A program made the translations under genes and the position numbers. 6,667 bases of DNA from the NCBI GenBank assembly GCA_017411585.1, contig JAFQPV010000302.1, forward strand, positions 1 to 6,667. Reading direction: 5' to 3'. Shown here piece by piece: positions 1 through 6,600 of this stretch (position 1 is the stretch's first letter; every line of letters starts with the position of its first letter). The stretch comes from Clostridia bacterium. Its GTDB lineage: Bacteria > Bacillota > Clostridia > UBA1381 > UMGS1253. The notes beneath the pieces were generated by a model. It saw only the letters and a list, made by a program, of their open reading frames with translations. It made no database searches and was not told the DNA's origin.

Positions 1-276
1 GATATCACCATTTCAGACATTGCCAAGGCGTTTGGCTACTCCAAGCAGCACATCGTTCGCCTGTTTAAGGAAAGCTTTACCCTGACGCCTGCAAAATACA
101 TTTTACAAAGCAGGCTCGAAAAAAGCCTTGACCTTCTTTCCGAAAGCCGCCTTGCAGTCAACGAAATTGCAGAACAATGCGGCTTTAAGGACCTGAATTA
201 CTTTTCAAGACAGTTTAAAAAAAGCTACGGCATTTCCCCGACGGCGTACAGAAAAAAGCTGGGTAGACGCGTGTAG
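1..276 (+). CDS. AraC-family transcriptional regulator, C-terminal part (5' end outside window)
   Basis: The frame is open from base 1 to a TAG stop and encodes the last 91 residues of a regulator that binds DNA through the AraC/XylS double helix-turn-helix domain. The first HTH is visible as ISDIAKAFGYSKQHIVRLFKE (written here without its last residue as ISDIAKAFGYSKQHIVRLFK). The second is followed by the family signature, with VNEIAEQCGF, then NYFSRQFKK, then YGISPTAYRK near the C-terminus. The start and any N-terminal sensor or receiver domain lie outside the window, so the signal and targets cannot be told. In Firmicutes this C-terminal type occurs both in sugar-responsive AraC proteins and in YesN-type response regulators. 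The gene is convergent with dinB and shares its terminator; nothing suggests a functional link between the two. Confidence 0.93.
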   Translation, partial: DITISDIAKAFGYSKQHIVRLFKESFTLTPAKYILQSRLEKSLDLLSESRLAVNEIAEQCGFKDLNYFSRQFKKSYGISPTAYRKKLGRRV

Positions 277-292
277 AAAAACAGCGAAGCTG

Positions 293-326
293 AAAAAACG
301 CTTATGCAATCGCATAAGCGTTTTTT
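293..326. terminator. Bidirectional rho-independent terminator between the AraC-type gene and dinB
   Basis: A perfect 15-bp inverted repeat (AAAAAACGCTTATGC at 293-307, its complement at 312-326) surrounds a 4-base loop, AATC. The stem core is GC-containing and its outer six pairs are A:T, so each strand ends the hairpin with a run of six U. It lies 16 bases after the AraC-type stop codon and overlaps the first two bases of the dinB stop codon (325-327), so it can terminate both convergent transcripts. A small CAGC-GAA-GCTG hairpin sits just left of it at 282-292. Confidence 0.9.
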
Positions 327-1566
327 AATCCTTAATTAATCCCGGCAGGACAATTTCGTGCATGCCCTTGTCCGGCATTTTATTTTCGCACATCAGTGTA
401 CCGAAGGTGGTCACCTCGCGTCCGTACTTTGCCTTTAATTCATCCATCACACCCTCAATGGCGCGGCGCGCAATGGGGTGCTTACCGTCGGTTATGGTGA
501 GCTGACTGTACTGCGCTTCCGTCAGATAAATCGCGCGCACCGCAAGCGCACGCACAGGATATTTCCAATCATACTGCGCTTTAAACATTTCCATCGCGCG
601 CTCGGCAAGCGCTCCCGCTGTCTGCACCGGCACATCAAACCGACTTTGCATACTCATACGCACAAGCTGGTTGTTTTTGACCTCCAGACCAATGCCCCCG
701 GCGTGCAAACCGATGCTCCGAAGCTCCACAGCAACCTTTTGCGCCATCGCCAAAATCACCTTCCAAACATCATCTTCACAGTCCAAATCCTCTACACAGG
801 TGATGCCGCGGCCGACGCTCTTAACCTCGCGCTGATAATCAACAGTCTGCACCGGACTTGTATCCAATCCGTTCGCCCAACGATGCAGTCGCGCACCGTT
901 TACGCCGAGCCATTGCTTCAAAAGCTCCGGATTGGCATTTGCAAGCTGTCCAATCGTGTGAATGCCGTACTTTTCCAGTGTTTTTCCCGTAGACCGCCCA
1001 ACACCCAAAAGCTCTGATGCCGACAAATCCCACAACATTTTCTTGAAATTTGCTTTTGTAATCACCGTTACGGCATTCGGTTTTTTCAAATCCGAACCCA
1101 GCTTTGCAAACACCTTGTTAAACGACACCCCAACGGATACCGTCAGCCCGAGCTCCTCCTCCATACGCTTTCGGATTTGCTCCGCAATTTCTGCGCCGCT
1201 GCCCATCAGATGGACACTGCCCGTCACATCCAGCCAGCACTCATCCATGCCGAACGGCTCAATCTGGTCTGTAAAATCCATATAAATTTCACGTGCAAGC
1301 TGTGAATAATGCTGATACAAATCAAAATGCGGCTGTACAACCACCAATTCAGGACATTTCTTTTTCGCCTGCCAAACCGTATCGCCTGTGCGTATGCCAA
1401 GCATTTTCGCCGCCTGATTTTTTGCAAGCACAATACCGTGCCGATCCTCTTCCTTGCCGCAGACCGCAACGTATTTATCGCGCAATCCCGGTTGAATCAA
1501 ACACTCGACCGATGCATAAAAATTATTCAAATCGCTATGCAAAATCACGCGTTCGCGCTCTGCCAT
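325..1566 (-). CDS. dinB: Y-family translesion DNA polymerase (DNA polymerase IV / DinB type)
   Basis: This is an error-prone polymerase that copies past damaged bases. With the start chosen here it has 413 residues, normal for the family. The palm begins with HSDLNNFYASVE: D12 is the first metal ligand and Y17 the likely steric gate against ribonucleotides. The second catalytic pair is D108-E109 in GMDECWLDVT. The conserved SVGVSFNKVFAKLGSDLKK block spans residues 144-162. A helix-hairpin-helix thumb (about 185-222) and a little-finger domain (about 246-350) follow. I prefer the ATG at 1564-1566 because GGAGAG lies 8 bases upstream and the protein then starts close to the catalytic motif. 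A TTG at 1593 and an ATG at 1587 are in frame but lack a binding site, and the TTG would put coding sequence over the operator. The C-terminal clamp-binding motif looks degenerate (QLTIT at 355-359). DinB is firm; whether it is PolY1- or PolY2-like is not. Confidence 0.95.
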   Translation of the reverse strand: MAERERVILHSDLNNFYASVECLIQPGLRDKYVAVCGKEEDRHGIVLAKNQAAKMLGIRTGDTVWQAKKKCPELVVVQPHFDLYQHYSQLAREIYMDFTDQIEPFGMDECWLDVTGSVHLMGSGAEIAEQIRKRMEEELGLTVSVGVSFNKVFAKLGSDLKKPNAVTVITKANFKKMLWDLSASELLGVGRSTGKTLEKYGIHTIGQLANANPELLKQWLGVNGARLHRWANGLDTSPVQTVDYQREVKSVGRGITCVEDLDCEDDVWKVILAMAQKVAVELRSIGLHAGGIGLEVKNNQLVRMSMQSRFDVPVQTAGALAERAMEMFKAQYDWKYPVRALAVRAIYLTEAQYSQLTITDGKHPIARRAIEGVMDELKAKYGREVTTFGTLMCENKMPDKGMHEIVLPGLIKD

Positions 1567-1574
1567 TCTTCTCA

Positions 1575-1580
1575 CTCTCC
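1575..1580 (-). promoter_or_regulatory. Ribosome binding site that fixes the dinB start
   Basis: Read on the minus strand this is GGAGAG, 8 bases before the ATG at 1564-1566. No comparable purine-rich site precedes the alternative in-frame starts at 1587 (ATG) or 1593 (TTG), so it supports the shorter protein. Confidence 0.7.
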
Positions 1581-1590
1581 ACAACATTTC

Positions 1591-1604
1591 CAAACGTTTG
1601 TTTG
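1591..1604 (-). promoter_or_regulatory. Probable LexA/DinR (SOS) operator of dinB
   Basis: The minus strand reads CAAACAAACGTTTG, a perfect inverted repeat of CAAAC and GTTTG with a 4-base spacer. Size and spacing match the Gram-positive SOS box (CGAAC-N4-GTTYC, from memory of the B. subtilis consensus). The outer G and C of the GAAC/GTTC core are replaced by A and T. It starts 6 bases after the -10 hexamer and so covers the expected transcription start, where a repressor would block initiation. The link to LexA is inferred from the motif, its position and the damage-tolerance gene it precedes. Confidence 0.55.
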
Positions 1605-1609
1605 TTTAT

Positions 1610-1637
1610 ATTATATCACGCCTACACAAAATGTCAA
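1610..1637 (-). promoter_or_regulatory. Sigma-A-type promoter of dinB
   Basis: On the minus strand a perfect -35 TTGACA (1632-1637) and a perfect -10 TATAAT (1610-1615) are separated by 16 bases. The predicted start, near 1602-1604, gives a leader of about 37 bases before the chosen dinB ATG. Such a strong core promoter fits a gene held off by a repressor. Confidence 0.85.
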
Positions 1638-1654
1638 TAGGAAATTGTTGTTAT

Positions 1655-1690
1655 CTAAAAAAGAACGTGCATCCGCAGATGCACGTTCTT
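1655..1690 (-). terminator. Rho-independent terminator of galE
   Basis: A perfect 13-bp inverted repeat (AAGAACGTGCATC at 1661-1673, its complement at 1678-1690) has the 4-base loop CGCA. On the minus strand the stem ends in CTT and runs into TTTT, giving six T in a row. It begins 4 bases after the galE stop codon and lies between galE and the dinB promoter, so it isolates dinB from galE transcription. Confidence 0.88.
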
Positions 1691-1694
1691 AAAA

Positions 1695-2708
1695 TTATGC
1701 TTCGTAGCCGTTCGGATTATTCTTTTGCCATCTCCAGGAATCGCGGCACATATCCACAACATTTTTCTTTGCACTCCAGCCCAGCTCACGCGCAGCCTTT
1801 GTAGCATCTGCGTAGCAAACCGTTACATCGCCCGGGCGACGCGGTGCAATTTTATAATTAATCTTCAAATCATTTGCTTCTTCAAACGCGTGTACCAAGT
1901 CGAGTACGCTGTAACCAACGCCGGTGCCGAGATTGTAAATTTCTACGCCCTTCTGTGCATCGAGCTTATCGAGTGCCTTTAAGTGGCCGTCCGCCAAATC
2001 CACAACGTGGATATAGTCGCGCACGCCGGTGCCGTCCTTGGTCGGATAGTCATCACCGAAAATGCTCAGCTGCGCAAGTTTGCCGGAAGCGACCTGTGTG
2101 ATATACGGCATCAGGTTGTTCGGAATACCGCGCGGGTTTTCGCCGATTTTACCGCTCTCATGTGCACCAACCGGGTTAAAGTAACGCAGAAGTGTAATCT
2201 TCCAGCTGTCATCGGATACACAAAGGTCGGTTAAAATCTGCTCAATCATCAGCTTGGTCTGACCGTACGGGCTATTTGCCGATGTCGGCAAATCTTCCGT
2301 CAGCGGCATCTTATCGGTTACACCGTAAACCGTTGCCGACGAGCTGAATACCATCTTCTTGACGCCAAATTCACCCATCACCTCTAAAAGACGAAGCGTA
2401 CCGGTGATATTGTTATCATAATACTTCAGCGGAATTGCTACAGATTCACCAACCGCCTTTAAGCCGGCAAAATGAATAACCGCATCAATCTTGTGCGCAG
2501 AAAATACCTTACGCATCCCTTCCGTGTCTAAAATATCGCATTTGTAAAAGGTTGCCTTTTTGCCCGTAATCTCCTCTACACGCTCCAGCGACTTCTCGCT
2601 GCTGTTGGAAAGATTATCGATAACAACCACATCGTGTCCTGCCTCCAAAAGCAGCACACAGGTGTGCGAACCGATATAACCTGTTCCACCCGTTACCAAT
2701 ACTGTCAT
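1695..2708 (-). CDS. galE: UDP-glucose 4-epimerase
   Basis: GalE interconverts UDP-glucose and UDP-galactose with tightly bound NAD, in the cytoplasm, for galactose catabolism (Leloir pathway) and for supplying surface polysaccharide precursors. With the start used here it has 337 residues, close to the usual 338-339. It is an extended short-chain dehydrogenase: the NAD-binding GGTGYIG is at 7-13, D31 in DNLSN follows the second strand, S124 lies in FSSSATVYG, and the catalytic pair is Y148 and K152 in SPYGQTK. Substrate-side motifs RYFNPVGAH (175-183) and RRPGDV (290-295) are present. Cys298 occupies the pocket-gating position that is Tyr299 in E. coli and Cys307 in the human enzyme, which suggests UDP-GlcNAc/GalNAc could also be accepted. 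The ATG at 2706-2708 aligns with known starts; an in-frame ATG at 2715-2717, four bases after AGGA, would add three residues. The gene has its own promoter and terminator. Confidence 0.96.
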   Translation of the reverse strand: MTVLVTGGTGYIGSHTCVLLLEAGHDVVVIDNLSNSSEKSLERVEEITGKKATFYKCDILDTEGMRKVFSAHKIDAVIHFAGLKAVGESVAIPLKYYDNNITGTLRLLEVMGEFGVKKMVFSSSATVYGVTDKMPLTEDLPTSANSPYGQTKLMIEQILTDLCVSDDSWKITLLRYFNPVGAHESGKIGENPRGIPNNLMPYITQVASGKLAQLSIFGDDYPTKDGTGVRDYIHVVDLADGHLKALDKLDAQKGVEIYNLGTGVGYSVLDLVHAFEEANDLKINYKIAPRRPGDVTVCYADATKAARELGWSAKKNVVDMCRDSWRWQKNNPNGYEA

Positions 2709-2743
2709 ATATATCATCCTTTCCTTTTTCGCTCATACTCCAT

Positions 2744-2772
2744 ATTATACTACACTGACAAAAATTTGACAA
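2744..2772 (-). promoter_or_regulatory. Sigma-A-type promoter of galE
   Basis: On the minus strand a -35 TTGTCA (2767-2772, one mismatch to consensus) and a perfect -10 TATAAT (2744-2749) are 17 bases apart. The expected start near 2737 leaves a short leader containing AAAGGAAAGG just before the galE start. A second TTGTCA (2756-2761) lies 11 bases closer to the gene as a direct repeat. The promoter fills the gap between the phosphatase stop codon and galE, where no terminator hairpin is seen, so galE may also receive read-through from upstream. Confidence 0.82.
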
Positions 2773-2779
2773 TAGTAAT

Positions 2780-3238
2780 TTATTTTTGTGCATCAATATG
2801 TGAAAGCAGTCCGCGTATGCCGGCGCTGACCTCGCGAAAGGTCGTTTCAAAATCACCGGTGTACCATGGGTCATCAATATCTGCCGGTGTATCGGTAAAG
2901 TCCAAAAGCCTGCAAACCTTGTGCGCGTCGGCATTGTCTGCAATACGCAAAATATCTTTAACATTTGTCATTTCCATACCGATGATATAATCATATGCGC
3001 TGCAATCCTTCTTTGTCAAAAGCACCGCCCGTTTTTTTGACGGGTCAATCCCCTGCGCCAAAAGCACCTCGCGCGTACCGCGATGCACGCCGTTACCGAT
3101 TTCCCACGTACTCGTTGCGGCAGACGCAATACAAAATTCATCACCGCGCCCCAGCTTTTCTACCAAGTCGCGCATCAGAAACTCCGCCATTGGACTTCGG
3201 CAGATATTGCCTAAGCACACAAACATAATTTTCGTCAT
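2780..3238 (-). CDS. Low-molecular-weight protein tyrosine phosphatase
   Basis: This 152-residue protein has the usual length of the LMW-PTP/arsenate-reductase-like fold. The P-loop CX5R(S) is at the N-terminus as CLGNICRS: C8 is the nucleophile, R14 binds phosphate and S15 follows. The general-acid loop is DDPWYTGDF (122-130), with D123 the likely acid. It presumably removes phosphate from tyrosine (in Gram-positives possibly also arginine) in cytoplasmic proteins; partners cannot be told. The Tyr-rich loop after DP favours a phosphatase over an arsenate reductase. The start is well supported: AAGGAG (3246-3251) lies 7 bases before the ATG and contains the first two bases of the preceding gene's TAA stop, with an 11-base gap. 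No bacterial tyrosine kinase or polysaccharide-export gene is next to it in this window, although galE, which makes sugar-nucleotide precursors, lies downstream. Confidence 0.93.
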   Translation of the reverse strand: MTKIMFVCLGNICRSPMAEFLMRDLVEKLGRGDEFCIASAATSTWEIGNGVHRGTREVLLAQGIDPSKKRAVLLTKKDCSAYDYIIGMEMTNVKDILRIADNADAHKVCRLLDFTDTPADIDDPWYTGDFETTFREVSAGIRGLLSHIDAQK

Positions 3239-3245
3239 TTTCTTT

Positions 3246-3251
3246 CTCCTT
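3246..3251 (-). promoter_or_regulatory. Ribosome binding site of the phosphatase, overlapping the upstream stop codon
   Basis: The minus strand reads AAGGAG, 7 bases from the phosphatase ATG. The TAA of the preceding small gene (3250-3252) shares two bases with it, an arrangement that favours coupled translation. Confidence 0.75.
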
Positions 3252-3588
3252 AGTATCCGTATTCTGCCAAAAAATCACGCAAAGTATCTAAAAACGCTTC
3301 TTCACCGAAGGTATTGATTTTAAAAAGCACCGCTTGACTGCCACCGGTCGCAATTGCGCTGATAAACAATGCATCGTCTTTACCAAGCATCGTTACGCTC
3401 AGACTGACACGGTTGCCACCCATCATACTGTAGCGTTCAAACACACGTACTGCACAGCGCACATCACCCACGCATTTATCTGTTTTTTCCTCCAAGGTTG
3501 CAGAACTGCTTGCCATCAATACGTGTCGCTCCATTGCCTGCAACACACTGTCAAAATCCCCGCGAAAGCTATGTTCAAGCTTTGCCAT
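3250..3588 (-). CDS. Conserved protein of unknown function (DUF6054-like)
   Basis: This is a 112-residue soluble protein with no signal peptide or membrane segment. I recognise the general pattern as a small conserved Firmicute family, probably DUF6054, from memory only; no function is established that I know of. The most constrained-looking stretches are GDVRCAVRVFERYS and GGNRVSLSVTMLG (41-69), then GGSQAVLFKINTFGEEAFL (82-100). Alternating hydrophobic residues suggest beta strands, with a helix at each end (about 11-24 and 96-109). It is not a recognisable enzyme and shows no metal or nucleotide motif. The start is firm: a full AAGGAGG (3596-3602) sits 7 bases before the ATG and overlaps the polC stop codon. 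Its place between polC and a tyrosine phosphatase, with 11-12 base gaps, shows likely co-transcription but not a shared role. Confidence 0.88.
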   Translation of the reverse strand: MAKLEHSFRGDFDSVLQAMERHVLMASSSATLEEKTDKCVGDVRCAVRVFERYSMMGGNRVSLSVTMLGKDDALFISAIATGGSQAVLFKINTFGEEAFLDTLRDFLAEYGY

Positions 3589-3595
3589 AAAACAC

Positions 3596-3602
3596 CCTCC
3601 TT
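3596..3602 (-). promoter_or_regulatory. Strong ribosome binding site overlapping the polC stop codon
   Basis: The minus strand reads AAGGAGG, a perfect Shine-Dalgarno core, 7 bases before the ATG of the small conserved gene. The polC TAA (3601-3603) shares its first two bases with the minus-strand start of this site, so ribosomes ending polC finish on it. Confidence 0.78.
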
Positions 3603-6600
3603 AAAAATCAAAGGTCAGCTGACTGCTCTCCTTCATGCCCATAAAGCACCCGTTACGCTCCAGCGTTTCTACTGCCGTTTTCGGTACCTTAGTGCGTGTT
3701 GCAAAGTCTTCAATTGAGGTAAATTCGCCCTCTGCACGCGCCTCAGCAATGGATTCGCCAATCGCGATACTGATACCCGGCAGACTCGACAGCGGCGGCA
3801 AAATCGCGCCCTCGCTTGTTACCGGCAGGAAGTTCTTCGCATCCGATTTGTACAAATCAATCGGCAAAAACTTAAATCCGCGTGCGTACATCTCGCGCAC
3901 CAGCTCCATTGTGGTGTATAAATCCGATTCCTTCTGTGACGGCTTTTCCATCGCTTCAATCGTCTTCATTGCCTCACGAAGCGTTTCTGCGCCCTTACAC
4001 ATCATCTCTGCATCAAATGCACCAAGAGCACGAATTGAAAAATACGCACAGTAATATTCCACCGGCATATGTACCTTAAACCATGCAATGCGGAACGCCA
4101 TCATTACATATGCTGCAGCATGTGCTTTCGGGAACATATACTTAATTTTATTACACGATTCAATGTACCATTCCGGCACATCGTTTTCGCGCATCAGCGC
4201 TTCATCCTCCGGTGTAAGTCCTTTACCCTTTCTGACCTTCTCCATAATGGTGAAAGCATCCTGCGGCGGCAAGTTCATATGAATTAAGTAAATCATAATA
4301 TCGTCACGCGTACAGATGGCCTCTTTTAACGTAATCGTACCTTCGCGGATGTAATCCTGCGCATTATTCAGCCACACGTCTGTACCGTGCGACAGACCGG
4401 ATATTCGAAGCAGCTCGGAAAACATCGTCGGCTCTGTGTCCACAAGCATCTGGCGCACAAATGCCGTACCGAATTCCGGCACACCGAAGGTGCCGACCGT
4501 CGAACCGATATCGTCCGGCGTAACGCCGAGCGCCTCTGTACTGCCGAACAAGCTTAAGGTTTCTTTGTCATCAAGCGGGATGGTTTTTGCATCCTTGCCC
4601 GTCAAATCCTCGAGCATACGAATCACCGTCGGATCATCGTGCCCGAGTATATCCAATTTTAAAAGGTTATCGTGAATGGAGTGATAGTCAAAGTGCGTTG
4701 TAACAATGTCACTCGTCGGGTCCTCCGCCGGATGCTGCACCGGCGTAAACATATGAATGTCCAGATTCTTCGGGCAAACGATAACGCCGCCCGGATGCTG
4801 CCCCGTTGTACGCTTTACACCCGTACATCCAAGCGTAATGCGCTTAATTTCTGCACTGTGCACTACCTTCGAGCGCTCTGCAAAATATTTTTTTACATAA
4901 CCGAACGCCGTCTTGTCCGCAATCGTACCGATGGTACCGGCGCGGAATACATAGCCTTCACCGAAAAGCTCCTCTGTGTACTTATGCGCAACACTTTGGT
5001 ACTCACCGGAGAAGTTTAAGTCGATATCCGGCGCTTTATCCCCCTTAAAACCGAGGAAGGTCTCAAACGGGATATCGTGACCGTCTTTTTGATACAGCTC
5101 ACCGCACTCCGGACAGTATTTGTCGGGCAAGTCACAACCGGAAATACCTGTACCGTCGCTGTTAAATTCACTGTGCTTACACTTCGGGCAGATATAGTGC
5201 GCCGGAAGCGCATTTACTTCTGTAATACCCGTTAAAAACGCAATGAGTGACGAACCGACAGAGCCTCGAGAGCCTACCAGATAGCCGTCCGAGTTGGACT
5301 TTTTCACCAGCTTATGCGCAATCATATACATTACGGAAAAACCGTAGGTTACGATAGAATTCAATTCTTTTTCAATACGCTCTTCCACCAGCTTCGGTAG
5401 CGGGTCGCCGTAAATTTCCTTTGCCTTTTCATAGCTCATACGGACAATATCTTCCTCCGCACCCTCGATGCTAGGCGGATATGTACCGTCCTTTACCGGC
5501 TCAAGCACTTCTACCATATCGGCAATTTTATTCGGGTCGTCAATAACAACACGGTATGCCGTCTCTTCATCCAAATACGAAAACTCATCGAGCATTTCAC
5601 GCGTTGTACGCAAATACAGCGGTGCCTGCTCATCTGCATCATCAAAGCCTTTGCCTGCCATCAAAACGCGGCGATATACCTCATCGTCCGGGTCCAAGAA
5701 ATGCACGTCGCCCGTTGCAACGACGGGTTTCCCGTGCTTTTCGCCAAGCGCGATAATCTTTTTATTCACTTCCTGCAGCTCCTCAATCGAGCCGACAGAA
5801 CCGTTTCGAAGCATAAAGTTGTTGTTGCCGAGCGGCTGGACTTCGTAATAATCATAAAAGCTTGCAATTGACTCAATCACGGCTTCACTTCTGCCGCCAA
5901 ATACCGCCTGATACAGCTCACCTGCTTCGCACGCCGAGCCGACAATCAAGCCCTCGCGGTATTTATTGATAATGCTCTTCGGCATACGCGGCGTGCGGTA
6001 ATAATAGTCCAGATTAGATGCCGAAATCAGTCGGTACAGATTTTCCAAACCGACATAGTTTTTCGCCAAAACAATAATATGGTGCGATGCCGTGCCGCGC
6101 ACGTCAATTGCATCTCCGAATGCACCGTTGATTTCATCCACGATTTTGACATCGCGCTTTGCAAGCATACCCAAAAGATGAATAAAAATCTGTGCCGTCG
6201 CCATCGCATCATCCACCGCACGATGATGATTTTCCAGCTTAATTTTCAAATGCTTTGCAATGATATTAAGCTTAAAGCTCTTCAGCTCCGTCAACAGCTT
6301 TCTTGAAAGTTCAACCGTGTCGATATAGCTGTGTGTAAAATCCTCACCCATGCGCGCAAGCGCTGCACGGATAAAGCCTGTGTCGAAGTTTGCATTATGC
6401 GCTACAAGCACACTGCCCTCGCAAAACTGCATAAATTTGCGCACAGCTTCTTCTTCCTCCGGCGCATCTGCAACCATCGCATCTGTAATACCCGTCAGCT
6501 CTACAATCTTTTGCGGAATGCTCACCGGCGGATGCACAAAGGTTGAAAAGGAATCGTAAACCTCGCCGTTAACAACCTTGATTGCGCCGATTTCCGTAAT

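Noticed and set aside
478..1017. A 179-codon open frame on the plus strand opposite dinB
   Set aside because: It lies wholly antisense to a clear dinB gene, has no ribosome binding site or recognisable motif, and has the composition of a complementary-strand shadow.
1661..1690. GAAC and GTTC in the galE terminator hairpin as a second LexA box
   Set aside because: The two elements are in the arms of a long hairpin with about 20 bases between them, not the 4 bases needed; the hairpin with its T-run explains the sequence.
2766..2790. Plus-strand TTGACA at 2766-2771 as a promoter
   Set aside because: No -10-like hexamer lies at suitable spacing and no plus-strand gene follows; it overlaps the minus-strand galE -35.
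2780..3238. Arsenate reductase (ArsC) for the LMW-PTP-fold gene
   Set aside because: The CLGNICRS loop, the DPWY acid loop and the absence of the downstream redox cysteine pair arrangement fit a tyrosine phosphatase better, and no ars genes are nearby.
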